From Macquaria australasica (taxonomy: Eukaryota > Chordata > Actinopteri > Centrarchiformes > Percichthyidae): a stretch of DNA of 64,000 nt. Each line of letters begins with the position of its first letter. The stretch's first letter is position 1. Made by a program: the position numbers and the translations under genes. The DNA is taken from positions 62,001-126,000 of the forward strand of contig SEMN01000347.1 of NCBI GenBank assembly GCA_005408345.1, written 5' to 3'. This document shows, piece by piece, positions 1 to 12,079 of the stretch. Below the pieces are notes generated by a model. The model ran no database searches, was not told where the DNA came from, and worked only from the letters and a program-made list of their open reading frames with translations.

Positions 1-445
1 CTGCTGTAGTTTGAATAGAGGAGAGCGTGCAGCTGTGAGGCAAGGCAATGACATACTAACAATATGTCTGTTTTCTCCTCTGTGCCTTTATGTATCAAAT
101 TAATTATAAATCTTTTCCATCCAGTCTGTAGTGGTTATACCAAATGATTGATTCCAACTACATGAAAGACAGCATGTTGTAATTGAAATCTCATTTGAAT
201 TTCTAAAGAGAGTTTGGACTCAAGATTGACCGGAACTGGTTAGCATCCCACTCCATATGTATTTCTTTGAAAAGAATACTGAATCAGCTGAACAGCATAT
301 ATGATGGTTTAATAATTTCCTCTCCTTGATGAGAGTTTTTCCTCTCTTACAAGATTACTTGGACATAAAGGCTGCCACATAAAAATACATAGTGCAGTAA
401 CAGACATAAAGTGCATAGCACAGACAAGTGCAGACCTAAGTGCAT

Positions 446-1050
446 TCAAATAATAATAATAAAAATAATACACTTTATTTAACAATGTTACAAAGTGCTT
501 TACAAAAGGAAATAAAACTGGACAAGGCAGATAAAATGAGAATAAGACCAAAGAACATGAGCACATAGGAAGTAAAGACAACAAACCGAATAAAATCAAA
601 TAAAAAGGAACAAGAACAGTGTAAATAAAAACACATATCAAACATTTCCAAACTCCTTATGTTCTGAGTTCAGCAGATTCACTGTTTTTATACCTATTCA
701 GGTATCCGTTCCTGTATTTAATTGGAACCCTGTACTGTCTGCCTGGTGGGAGCAGTTCGAATTGTGAATACAGGGCACAGGAGGGGTCAGCGATAATTTT
801 CCTAGCCTGTTCAACTATAGTCTTCTTAAAGAGCATTTGGAAGGAGGACCGCTGTCCAGTACAGTCTGTTTATTTGTGATTTGTAACTTTATCTGATATG
901 TTACCGAACCAAGCTGAGATTCCGTAACGTAATATCCTCTATCACAGCATGATACACACCCTGAGTCTGTGCGAGAAGGGGGGTCGCTGTTGGATCCTAG
1001 TGCATACAGAATTCACATGGATATTCCAAGACAGATTACAGTCAATATGT
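446..1050 (-). mobile_element. 5'-truncated LINE (non-LTR retrotransposon) 3' end
   Basis: Read on the minus strand, 657-870 translates without a stop into the typical carboxy end of a fish LINE ORF2: a stretch like KKTIVEQARKIIADPS, then FELLPPGRQYRVP, then a basic NRYKN tail and a stop at 657-659. Further upstream (about 880-1050) a reading containing YHAVIEDI and AWFG-like words, interrupted by frameshifts, matches the end of the reverse-transcriptase region. Downstream lies a 3' untranslated stretch ending in a ttgtaaagcactttgtaa motif and an ATT-rich tail near 446-480, as expected of a LINE 3' end. The copy is 5'-truncated and dead. The family name is not certain, and the upper edge is approximate. 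Confidence 0.75.
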
Positions 1051-3081
1051 ACACCTGAGTAGTACCAGTGTGCTTAGCAAGAATACAACAAACATGTCAA
1101 TACTGTTTTCTGTTATGAGGTACATTAAAAAGCTGAATGATGTGTAGTACAGGTCCTTATAGATTCAAACCAACGTGGGTCTTACACACATTACCACTAC
1201 TTTATCTCACGTTTTGGTACTCAGGTGCTACTTTCTGTGGTTGGAAGGGAAGGAACAGATGCCTTTTTCTGTTAAAACCTGATGCCTTATCAAGTTGTCA
1301 CAACAATCATACTGTAACAGAAGAGGAGCACGGTCAGTGATGGCTTAGCAGTCTACGTTTTAGCCTACTTCGTTTGAATCCAGGTTATCACCTTTCCCAC
1401 AATGTCATCCTATCTCAACGTCATTTCAGTCACACAACTCACGTTTGAAATGTTTATTACAGCAGCAGAACGTAGTCACTCATCAGTCACTCACCTCATC
1501 ACTCCCCGCTGATATGTTTATATAGAGATATTTGGGAGTGATGAGCAAATATCTTAAACCCCCTTGCCGGAGCCTGCAGGTGGATTCTGGGTGGCGGTGG
1601 GGCTGAAAGAATAGGCAGGAATACTGATGCAGGGCAGTAATGGCACTGACAGGCAGTACATTTTTTTTCATCTTAAATAGCCCACCAAATTGGGAGGGTG
1701 TGTTTGGTAGATGGTTGTAGAGAGTGAGGTGTGTCACGTGTGTATAGCAGTGCAGCTCGAGTTGACTGCCTTAACTAGCTCGCAGGCATCGCTCCATTTC
1801 CATCAGACTTCACTCTCTATTGTCTAAGTGGAAAGGAAAAATCTAATATTTCCAGATATGCACATCATTCATTCAGTGGACTTAATTTAGATCATTATTG
1901 CAGTTATGTCCTTTTTCTAAAGCAAAAAACAACATAGTTTTTGGTTCATATTCGCCGTAAGGTTTAAAGGTTTGGGTCAGCTATAAATTTGTGACCATAT
2001 CAAAACAACTTGGTTTACGTCAGCACTTGTCATTTTTATAAACTGATACAGAATCTTTAACTCCTGACTGTGGTATTATCAGTAATGTCTTCCACTAAGC
2101 ACCTTTTCCAGTTTTTGTCCCTCTTTTTTGTGCCCATATGCAGTGGTCGATTGGTGAAATTTTAACAAAGGGGATGGTGGCCTGTGCAGGTGATTGAGAC
2201 TAAACTTTACCTCGAAATATGTAACTGTAGCAGCTGAGAGCAGTGCGGTCAGTGCAGGTTCATTTCCTCAGTCACATTACCTGCTCTCCTCCCAGATTAC
2301 ACCAAACATCTATAGTAAAAACTATATCTGTATTCATGTCTCCCCTAAAATATATTGTTACAGATGTGGCTTGGTCTGGGGCTGTATTTTCAGCAGCACA
2401 GACGCAACTGAATGATCATAGAAATATTATAGGAATATTATTGGAATACTACAGGCAGCAGTGTGTCTCTATGATCCTCTTGCTCTTCCGTGACTACATG
2501 TTGCAACTTGTCACTTTGATCATGAAGGTGGCACTACTCTACAGAGTATATAGGCTACAATGTAGTTGCATGTTGGCATGTACTTGTTGTTGTGCTGGTT
2601 GAAGTCACCGATAATTAATCCCATCTGTGTATATTGATTGTGAAATTGGCAGAATACGTGCTGAAGAAGAGCGTCTTGCCCGAAATGTTCATGTGGCAAT
2701 ATTTAAAAGTCTGACTGGAGTGCTGTCCTAGTTTTTCTTTTACAATAATATAGAATTGAGTATTTATAGTATATAGTTTAGAGAATATTATAGATCAAAG
2801 ACAAAACTGACAGAAGGGCGCGACTGAGAGAAAAAGGCGTAATTACAAATCTGTCTCCTACTTCAGCACCACGGACAGCGTCATGGATTTATCAATACAC
2901 AGCACAGTTAAGCTACTGATATTTCAGAGCCATGGTCGGGGCCATAGATTCTAACTTGCACAAACCTCAGTCAGATAAAGGTTTAATGAGTCAGGCAGAC
3001 TAGACTAACATATTCAGCTAAACAACCCCTCTGCCCTCTCGGAGAAGTGGGACTTCTATTGTATATATATACGTATGTAAA
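1051..3081. other. Intergenic stretch, no gene recognised
   Basis: Open frames here are short (at most about 120 codons) and overlap in several frames without similarity to any family I recognise. A weak tRNA-promoter-like pair of boxes near 1340-1385 is too degraded to call. Nothing else stands out. Confidence 0.5.
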
Positions 3082-3912
3082 TGTGACAAAGTGGGTGAGA
3101 ACTCCTTTACTCACCACTTGTCCCGTCCATGTGCATTTTACACATTACATATATTGGTTTGTACAGGTGTTCATTTCGCTATAATTTACCATTGCTATTG
3201 TATCACTGCAGCACTTACTATCCCGGGTTTGTTTGTGTTAGCAGTAGGTTACAGTTTAAATCGAAGCACATGAGTAAATTAAAGCAAACACACAGCCACA
3301 GGTTAGTTTCAGTTATCTTTATTATGTTGCAGGTTTGAACATTGTTTAGTTGTTTGTTCCTTTGTTCACACTCACCATGCAGGTTTATTGTTTGGGAGGG
3401 GGCCGCCCAGCAGTTCCTGATTTTATGGTGTTGGTGATGTCATAGCTGACATCACGGGGCCAAACCAAATGGAGGGGTTTTCTTTTGTGAAAGGAATATT
3501 TCGTTTGTCTTTGATATATGCTGAAGTAGTGTGTTAGAAATATAACTGAGCGTATAAAAAGAGCCCAAGAAGGTAGGGGATTGTATTTTATTAAGGTTAC
3601 TGGGGAGGTCAACCTTTGGGGGTTGTGGTACTGGCCGCAGCACTCTAAGTGCTAATTGAAGACCCTATATATATTCAGTTGTGTTGCTGCTCCTCCAGAG
3701 GAGAGGCGAGGTCGTGCTGCTGTAAACGCAGGCCTTAGTTTGATTTGTGAAGAGTTAGTTTTGAGTTATTTTTCTTGTGTTTTTTCTTTTTCCTGATTTT
3801 CCTGTATTATGGAGAGCACTGTAAATAAACCTTCACCTCAAAGCAAAGCAAAATGTCTGCTGAGTCTGCCTACCTACCACCTTCCTTGCCATTCGAGCTC
3901 GACTACGTTACA
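3082..3912 (+). mobile_element. Probable solo LTR of an LTR retrotransposon
   Basis: The segment begins TGTGACAAAG and ends CTACGTTACA, the TG...CA form of LTR ends. It is flanked by GTAAA on the left and ATAAA on the right, an imperfect 5-base target duplication. Inside are a TATA-like tataaaaag near 3555, a second AT-rich box (tatatatatt) near 3668 and an AATAAA polyadenylation signal near 3824, in the order expected of a plus-strand LTR. No internal gag-pol region or second LTR is present within the window, so it is most likely a solo LTR left by recombination. Family assignment (perhaps Gypsy-like) is inference. Confidence 0.5.
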
Positions 3913-4890
3913 ATAAAGAATATTATTTATGCCTGAGATCTTCCTCTGAAAGTGTACCACGGCCACTTTGGTTTAATGTTAAAGAGATCAGCCTAGCGAG
4001 CTGGATGTTATTTGATGATTTTAGGGTAAAAAAGGCACAACCACAAATGTTCTCAAAATCAAGGTCTGCACTCTCTCTGTTATAGGGGATGGAGGAGGTG
4101 GTGGGTGGGGTGGGGTGGCAAGGGGGATGCACTTTGGTTATTTTGCTAACAAGGATGATGGCATCCCCCCTCATCCCTCCTCAAATTGCCTACTGCCTAT
4201 ATGGGAAGCACATATAAGACTTCTTTTGTTCCTTCATATAAAGAGCTCAGATTATGTGAGTGTATGGTGTAGGTGTTACATAATGTGCTGTAGAGACCAA
4301 GTCTGCAGGCTGTTTTCATTCTCATTCTCACTGGTCACCATTTCTTGTGCACATGCATATCTATAACATATACGCTGAGTTAAATGTCAAATGTCGATTT
4401 GATGTCTTTAAGGTCATGGACGGTGATTTGCTGTTACGTGCCTTTTCTGTACAAAGCTACACTTTGCTTGTTTGACATCAGCTTTACTTTGGGGCAGATA
4501 TCAACAATAGAGGATTTCTTCATAGCTTTCTTTACACTTTAATGGTGTAAATTGTGCTGCAGGTATTGAAATTAACAGAGTAAACTGGTGAACACAAGGA
4601 GCAAAGGTAAACGTGCCCCCCCCCCCCCCCGCTTTGACAAGGAAAACAAGAACACTGATGGAATTTATCACATTAAATATGTTCTCTCATGCAACAACAT
4701 GCATTAACAACAGCCTTAAGCTTGGATTGCATTACTTTATTTTGTATAGGGCCTAGACATTCTTGTAATTTCTGTGTCCACTCCTCACATAACCTTGCCA
4801 GACATAAATTATGCGGTTAATAAGAGCAGGTTTGATTCGGTCTCGATGAAAATGATGCTAACAGGGGCTGCGGTGTCTCATTACATTTAG
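3913..4890. other. Intergenic, upstream of the GnRH receptor
   Basis: No coding signal. It holds a G-rich stretch near 4088-4130 and a C homopolymer near 4616-4630; otherwise it looks like unique AT-rich sequence. Confidence 0.5.
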
Positions 4891-4899
4891 TCTGGCAGG

Positions 4900-5161
4900 A
4901 TTAAATTAGAAACTTTGCCGGAGCTCAGGGTTCGCTCCTGGGATGCGGAGATGCTCGTAGCCGCGCCCACAGAGCGGCTGACGCGCCCAGACAGACTGAC
5001 AAACAGACTACTCAGAAACTCAGTATTATACTCATCATAAGGAGTCCAGCAGGGAGATGGAGCCGCAGCAGGATCGGGAACTTCTATAAAGAGGATTTCA
5101 TTTGGTTTAATGTCTATCTGACCTGGGAAATACATCGCTCCACGAAAACACGGACATAAAT
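4900..5161 (+). promoter_or_regulatory. Possible promoter / 5' noncoding exon of gnrhr
   Basis: This block is more GC- and CpG-rich than its surroundings, contains a TATAAA at 5085-5090, and ends at a good splice donor (GTGAGT at 5162). A matching acceptor (ttgttacag) occurs at 5708, ahead of the receptor start codon at 5888. Together these allow a noncoding first exon spliced to the coding exon. This is inference from signal positions only; transcript data would be needed to confirm it. Confidence 0.3.
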
Positions 5162-5539
5162 GTGAGTTTGTTGCAGCTATTTCTTGTATTAATACACATT
5201 TTGCGTTATTACCATAGGCTACCACACACAAAGAGAGAGAGAGGCACGCACGCAGTAGGCTAATAGTGTAAATAGTGTAAAGTAACATGAAGGCTTAAGT
5301 AAGCCTATAGGCTCATTAGAAACCAAATATAATCCAAGATAATAACACAATTCATTTCGTCGGCTGTGAGTCTTAACTGTTGATTGCATCTTGACATTAT
5401 TGCAGAAATAGTCCACATTATGCAAATTAAGCTTTTATTCTTTGCCATTTTCACTACTCAAAGACTCCAGCGTTGTTAAATGGAAAAGTTTTGTATTATA
5501 AATACCAAGCTGAGTCCCACCACGGAAAAGAAACAGCAA

Positions 5540-5690
5540 ATGTTTTTTTTTTTTTTTTTTTTTGCTGGGGTGGGGTGGGGGGGTGGGGGCGTTACATAAG
5601 AGAATATTATCATTAGAGTGTATTTAACTGGATTGGTTGTCAGATGTTGCTGATTGACCCCCCATGAGACCCCCCCCCCCCCCATGCACT
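5540..5690. repeat. Homopolymer cluster: T, G-rich and C tracts
   Basis: A T tract of over 20 bases (about 5541-5563) is followed by a G-rich run to about 5589 and a C tract at about 5671-5683. These are simple low-complexity repeats just upstream of the GnRH receptor coding exon and are prone to length polymorphism and sequencing error. Confidence 0.8.
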
Positions 5691-5887
5691 CAATGTGGTT
5701 TGTTACAGGCAATCTCAATACTCACAGAAATACTGTTTTTATAAGTCTACTTATGCAAATCCATGCAGATGAATCTCTTACTCCGAATTGCATGAGGCTC
5801 ATGAATATATTTTGCCTTATCTCCCTTTGGCGCCACCAGCCTCCATGTAGCGGAACAAAACGCCGACTCCTTGGTGACGGTCAGAAA

Positions 5888-6436
5888 ATGAATGCCTCCT
5901 CCTGCTGTGATCCTCCAGTCACCATGTATCAGCAGAGCTCAGGGGTTGACCTCAATGCCAGCTGTGACTGGTCAGCTCCTCAGTGTAACTGGACGTCAGT
6001 GGACGGTGTGCCGCAGCTGCCTACCTTTTCCACGGCGGCCAAAGTCCGAGTGATCATTACCTTCATCCTGTGTGGCATTTCCACCTTCTGCAATTTGGCT
6101 GTGCTGTGGGCAGCCAATGGCCACAAGCGCAAGTCCCACGTTCGAGTGCTGATAATCAACTTGACTGCAGCCGATCTCTTGGTCACCTTCATCGTGATGC
6201 CCGTGGACGCGGTGTGGAACATCACAGTTCAGTGGCTGGCCGGCGACCTGGCCTGCAGGTTCCTGATGTTCCTCAAGCTGCAGGCCATGTACTCCTGCGC
6301 CTTCGTCACAGTGGTGATTAGTCTGGACAGACAGTCGGCTATCCTCAACCCTCTGGCCATCAGCATGGCCCCGAAAAGGAACAGGGTCATGCTGATGGTG
6401 GCGTGGACTATGAGCGCCTTGTTCTCAATCCCTCAG
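5888..6436 (+). CDS. gnrhr: gnrhr coding exon 1 (N-terminus to TM4)
   Basis: It encodes residues 1-183: an extracellular N-terminus with NxS/T sites at Asn2, Asn23 and Asn34, then TM1 to TM4. It ends in CCTCAG followed by the donor GTAAGG at 6437, in phase 0. Confidence 0.9.
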
Positions 6437-8704
6437 GTAAGGCCAGGTGACTCTGGTTTGACAAGACAGGTGATTACGGCTTGTTTGGTATTTTATTAAA
6501 CACAGAGAATGGCCACATAGAAGGAAGTGACTCAGAGAGAAGTGCTGGCTTATAGGATAGGTTGTGAACTGATCCCTCTCTTGTGTGAGGCTCTCTTATG
6601 TATAGCTGAAACCTCTCCTCCATGCTCCATACAGCATTACAGTGAGCAGGCTATAGGCCTTTATATCTTTATATCTGGCAACACATGATTGGATCTGCAT
6701 ACATTACCTCAGTCTCATACAGGCAAACTACACATGCTAAAGGAAATTCACATCTGGCTCTGAAATAGTTCATCATTATCTCTAGTTACATATCTCTGTG
6801 CATTTACATAAAACGTGGCAACTTTTGTGGCTTTGATGCAAGAAAACCTGCTGCATGATTTAGACGGCCCACAGGGTCTCGGTGTTAGGGATTAGTGGCT
6901 CTATCATTGAGTTACAAAAGGATAGGAATCCCTAATCCTGGCAGAATAGATGCTTCACTGTAACCAATGAGACATACGGCAGCCTAGCATGTAACAGTGT
7001 GGATCATGTCGTGAGAAAAAACAACACAAGTTTGGTGACACGGTCCAAGAACGTTGATTCTGCAAGAGGCTGGATTACATTTGATGGCTACATTTTGAAA
7101 TGTTCAATACCAGTGTTTTTAAAGCAATAATTCCTACGAGATTTTGCACATCCCATCCTCTTCGTTTTAAACACTGTACAGCTCTTTTCATTTTAAAACA
7201 GATATATTTTAATTTTAATATTTTGGATGGTTGGTTGGATAAAATAAGCAATTTGAATATGTCACCTTAGGCTATGAGAAATTATAATGTATAATGTATT
7301 TTTCATTATTTTGGGACACTTTATAGAGAAAATGATTAACTCATTAATCAAGAAAATAATTGACAGCAGTAATTATGAAATATGATCTTCATGATTAAAT
7401 ATTTAAAAAAAGTCAACACTAATTGATTGTCCTCTAAGCACCACTTAGTTACCTTTGCTACGCCTATACGCTTTCCATTCTCACACAGTTACAATGATAA
7501 CGGAGGCAGATTTACCACTCAAAATTCTTAGTCATTTTTGAAACAATGGGTCCTTGGTTTCAGACAGAGGTAGACTAAAGCAGCCTCTCATTTCTAGCCA
7601 GTGACTGTCAATTTTGCTGGCTGAAATGACATAACATACAACCCCACAAAATAATGCAGTATGAAATTCTCCTTGGCCTTCATGGACGTAATTGGACATC
7701 AGTATTACATAATACTTACATTTGTCCATCACACCTCTGCCAAACAGACAGGGCAACAAAAATACTGGATTACAACTGCTGCCAGCAAAATGCTATCGTA
7801 ATATTTTCCAATTTTTAATTCCACAGATGTTCATTTTCCATAATGTGACCATCACCTATCCAGCGAACTTTACTCAGTGCACCACTAGGGGGAGCTTTGT
7901 CACTCACTGGCAGGAAACGGCTTACAACATGTTCACCTTCTCCTGCCTCTTCCTGCTGCCGCTGGTCATAATGATTATCTGCTACACCAGGATCTTCATC
8001 CAGATCTCCAAACGTATGACAAAAAAGAGCTGTAAGTTGATGGCTGAGCCTGGTGTTTGGTTGGTCAGAACGTAGCTGACTGGATTAGAAAAAGACCTAC
8101 ATTTGATGCATTTATTTTTATATTGTTGAGTTGCATGCTCACATCCCAGCTGCCCATTAATATCCGACTCTCTCTCTTTCCTCCAGTGTCGTCAAATGAG
8201 CCACATCTCCGTTGCTCAAAGAACAACATCCCCAAAGCTAGAATGAGAACTCTGAAAATGAGCATCGTCATAGTGATCTGCTTCATAGTCTGCTGGACTC
8301 CGTACTACCTGCTGGGTTTGTGGTACTGGTTCTTCCCAGATGACCTGGAGGGAAAAGTCTCTCACTCACTCACCCACATCTTGTTCATCTTCGGGCTTTT
8401 CAACGCCTGCCTGGATCCCATCATCTACGGCCTGTTCACCATACGCTTCCGCAAGGGGCTGAGGAGCTGCTACCGCAAAGCCACGGTGATGTCAAACCTG
8501 GAAACTAACGCTAACACTAACATGATAACGGAGTCGTTGAAATGTACTGCCACTGCTTTGCCACCTAAAAGAGGGATGACCACTGGTGAAAAGGGCAGCA
8601 GCTGTGGACAGGCTGAGGCGAACTCCTCTGACAGCAGGTGTCTGACTGTGTTGTCAGGAGAAGGAGGACAAACTTGCCGTTTCAGTGCTGAGAGCCCAAT
8701 ATGA
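5888..8704 (+). CDS. gnrhr: Gonadotropin-releasing hormone receptor (three exons)
   Basis: A class A G-protein-coupled receptor for GnRH, expected in the plasma membrane of pituitary gonadotropes and other cells, coupling mainly to Gq. Joined exons 5888-6436, 7827-8031 and 8187-8704 give 423 residues. TM2 carries LTAADLL with Asp96 followed by MPVDAVWNITVQW, a GnRH-receptor hallmark. TM3 ends DRQ (147-149) instead of DRY. Cys123 and Cys201 can form the usual extracellular disulfide. TM6 has CWTPYY (287-292) and TM7 has DPIIY (328-332). The Asp/Asp pair in TM2/TM7 and a cytoplasmic tail of about 90 residues mark the non-mammalian type; the mammalian type I receptor has Asn/Asp and lacks the tail. 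Introns fall after ...SIPQ (phase 0) and in phase 1, the first as in known GnRH receptors. The start is chosen at MNASS. The frame stays open to about 5654 with upstream ATGs, so the N-terminus is less certain than the rest. Confidence 0.93.
7225..7385 (+). repeat. Fragment of a hAT-like 'ggctgcaactaa' dispersed repeat in gnrhr intron 1
   Basis: The words gtcaccttaggctatgagaa, ttttgggacactttatagag and aagaaaataattgacag match the distal part of the element seen more fully at 9604-9977 and 40669-41537. Only one end is preserved. Confidence 0.55.
7827..8031 (+). CDS. gnrhr: gnrhr coding exon 2 (ECL2 and TM5)
   Basis: The acceptor is ttccacag at 7826; the exon reads MFIFHNV... in phase 0. It carries extracellular loop 2 with Cys201 and TM5 (YNMFTFSCLFLLPLV). 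It ends AAGAGCT before the donor GTAAGT at 8032, in phase 1. Confidence 0.9.
8187..8704 (+). CDS. gnrhr: gnrhr coding exon 3 (TM6, TM7 and C-tail)
   Basis: The acceptor is tttcctccag at 8186. Joining in phase 1 gives LSSNE..., then the conserved KNNIPKARMRTLKM loop, TM6, TM7 and a Ser/Thr-rich tail. The stop is TGA at 8702-8704. Confidence 0.92.
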
Positions 8705-9411
8705 TGAGAAAACCAGGAACTTAATACTGTTGATTGAACTGGTTGAACTATTTCACCTTTTTTTCATCTGTATACTGGATATGTTTATTCCACAATCACA
8801 CCGAACATGCATGTGTAGAATAAGTATGAAAACAAAAAATATCCATCACCTAGATGTGTCTTTGTGTGTGTGGTTACTTGAGGCTGTCCATCTTACTTAC
8901 GGGTTATATAACATCTTTATGAACACAGTAAACATGTTGGGAGCTGTTTGTTTGAGTGTTGTGTAAATGACTCCCATTTTAAGACGACTCCGCCATACAC
9001 AATATACATTCACCAGGGCCCGGAAAAAGCTTCATGACTAAATGAAAAATAGAAGATGATGACTGTAAGGTTACACAACAAGCGCCGTGTTGTGTATGTG
9101 GTTACACACTGCCTACATGTCTGTTAGGAAGCCTCAAATGACTCTTGTGGTTACTGAGGTTGAGAGCTTTCATTTGCAGCTGCCGCTAAACAAGACTACA
9201 GTAGACGTTTTAGAGATGTATCACCCAGTCCAGCTTATTCATCATAGGCTGGTAATGAGTTTGTTAAGAGTTTGGCGTTTTGTGATTTTTTTCTTTACAG
9301 TATGGAACATTAATGAAATAACTGCCTGCAGTGATAATGTTGAGATAACGCAGGACAACTGCTGGAGGGGGAGACTCCTGCATGCACTTTTAATGCACAT
9401 TTTTTATTAGT

Positions 9412-9417
9412 AATAAA
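9412..9417 (+). other. Candidate poly(A) signal of gnrhr
   Basis: AATAAA lies about 700 bases after the receptor stop codon and is the first canonical signal seen there. This implies a 3' untranslated region of roughly 0.7 kb. Confidence 0.45.
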
Positions 9418-9603
9418 AGAAGTTCATAAAGGCATAGGCTACTTTTGCAACTGCCACCACTTCACATCAGACTCCATGGGCTGGATTATGTAAACAACTT
9501 GACTACTGCTTATTATCTGATTTGACATCTGGTTTAACTGCAGGTGTTAATTTCACCTGTACACCAGGAAAAGGCTGATAAAATGTTGATATAGTGCTGT
9601 TAC

Positions 9604-9977
9604 TAGGGCTGCGACTAACGATTATTTTATATTAGCAATTAATCTGGCGACTTCTTTCTCTATGAATTGTTCTATTGTTCTATGAAATGTCAGAAATTGG
9701 CAAAAAAAAAAGCACATCACAATTTCCTGAAGTCCAAGTTGACGTTTTCAAATGACATGTTTGGCCCGAGCAACAGTCCAAAATCCAAATATATTTAATT
9801 TACTGTCTTATAAGACAAAGGAAAGCAACAAATCCTCATAAATTAAAGGCGGAACAAGGTAATCTTTGCCTATTTTTGTTTTAAAAATTACTTTACAATT
9901 AATTAGTTATCAAAATAGTTGCTGAATCATTTTCTGTTAATCAACTAATCGATTGATCGGCTAATTGTTCAGCTCTA
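9604..9977 (+). mobile_element. Non-autonomous hAT-like element with perfect 8-bp TSD
   Basis: The 374-base element starts TAGGGCTGCGACTAACGATT and ends AATTGTTCAGCTCTA, so its ends are inverted copies of a TAGRGCTG motif. The 8 bases GCTGTTAC flank it on both sides (9596-9603 and 9978-9985), a hAT-type target duplication. There is no transposase. Its sequence belongs to the widespread fish 'ggctgcaactaacgatta' repeat also present at about 7225-7385 and 40669-41537. Confidence 0.8.
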
Positions 9978-9985
9978 GCTGTTAC

Positions 9986-12079
9986 CATTGGGTCCATCCT
10001 CCCTCAGAATCTTTGAAAAGCCATATGAAGGGATTGTGGTTCACCTCCCTATTTAACATACTGTATATAGAGGTGTTTACAAGTGTTTTGGGTGCAGTTT
10101 AAACAGATGTAATGAAAATTCACAGATTTGGTGCAAAAACAATGTGTGTTGTTGCGAATACATGCTCATCAAATGTATCAAAATAAGTTGCAAAAACAAC
10201 AAAAATCTTACAAGGAAAATGACGTCACTGGAAGATTGCTAATTAGTGTGCATTAGCATTTTGTTTAAATATAAAGGTTTTAATAATTCATTTCTAACAA
10301 ATGAGTCTCAGGTGGTAATTAGCTGAAGTTCAGTGTAGCCTCAACAAAGAAGAAACCTCAAAGGCATGGGGCTAATGGTTAGCATACAGCTAGTTTATTA
10401 CTTATTACCAAATGATTGGTAACACAATTCATTTATATGTATTAGATTTAAGCTTGAACTATAATGATTCTGTGTTGTGGTAGAATTAATTCAGCAAAAC
10501 TGTGATATAAGTTTTGACAAGCTCTTGTCTCCAGTTTATCCTCGGATAAGTAAACATCCAACTGATGTCTCCAGCTAGCATCAGGTGGCTCCAGCAGCTC
10601 CAACTCTATCTCATAAAATCGTGTTAAATGAGCCCAGAATCCTCGACACACTAGAGATGAATCGCTGTGGCCAGGCAAGAGACAGCGCTACAAAACAAAG
10701 CATGTTATACTCCCCTCTGCACCACAAAATGAATGTCTAAAAAGCACGAACAGGACACAACCTTTACACTAAGTGTGAATGCTAAACGTTTGGCAGTCAA
10801 GTTAAGGCAAGAAAGAATTGTGGTGAGGTTTAGGATTAGCTTAGTGCAATAAATCTTAAGGTTCGACAGCTTAGCTATTTGGTGCGTTTTTGTAACGGGT
10901 GAATGAACAGATCATGTCAAAAGTTACTTCCCTCTGGACTACTTCAATGTTAAATGACCTGGCCTGTTTTCTGGTGGGGTGAGCAGATTTTCCCTTTACA
11001 TATTGGGTAGGCACCTTTGCTCATTTCATAAAAGTTCTCAGTAGAGCTCAGAACAGCAGAAGTACCTGCCATTGGTTTGGACAACCTGAATGTCACCAGC
11101 CAGACTTTGGCTTCTGATCAGCGCGTGGCTTCCGGCATGAGCTGCCCACAAATCTCCTGTGACTGCTTACACCGAAGGCAGTGAATCTCTTTGTCTCTTC
11201 TCTTCACTGCTTTCTGGTGGCAGGGAGCACACTGATCACTGACCAGGATGCTTTGGTGTTTTGTCTCACCTCTGGGACTCACTGTCTGGGTGGTGATCTT
11301 AGTGTCTGTCGGTGGCAAAGAACCAGACTTGACCAAACCTCTGCACAGATATCAGTTAAATCCTTTCAGAAAGGCCTTGTATAACTCAATGGGTAGAGCT
11401 AATAGAGCCACTGATGAGGGTTCGGATTAAAGCATCCATCAAATTAACGATGTTATGACAAAAAATCATAAATACAGTGTTAATCTATATCTGTGTCAGG
11501 ATAGTATAAAGCATTGTATCAGTGGTAGGGTGCGTGAGCAGCAGTCATGTAATGGACCACGAGACTGGAAAGAAAACGGAGCCACAAGGCAAAACGCTCA
11601 TTTAATTGGACAATCTTTATTGCAGCCCCCACCCTTTCTTGTAGCCTGTAGCCATGAGTGTGGGATAGTGATCCAGGCAGCCAAAATGATGTGTCTCAGG
11701 AGATTTATGGGGAGCTCAGAAATCCAAAGAAAATCAAAGCCTGTTGGTTCTGGCACCCATCAAGGATGCCACCTGAACAATATTAGTTGTGCAACAATTT
11801 ACCACTTGCTGTATGAATATAGATTACTTATCCCAATGGTTCCCCTTCCAGTCTGTCGACCTGCTTTATGAAGTACTACTTCTGTATCACCTCTGATTAA
11901 ATTTGATGCAAGGAATTGTTTGAATTAGAACAACAAAACGGATCACTCCAGTTGTTATAGCCTTCATCACAAACAATGAATTGCAAAGTAGCAACAAATT
12001 CAGCTTTTAATACCTCAAATGAATTCCTAAACAAATGGCGTTCTCCAAGCTTCATAGGCTTACCTTTTAACTTAAACAC
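9986..12079. other. Intergenic stretch, no gene recognised
   Basis: Only short, overlapping open frames occur (the longest is about 138 codons, 11455-11871), with no family motif, signal peptide or exon pattern that I can support. Confidence 0.45.

Noticed and set aside
1336..1400. tRNA-like A and B boxes (tggcttagcag ... gtttgaatcc)
   Set aside because: No cloverleaf with matched acceptor and anticodon stems could be drawn; at best a decayed SINE head.
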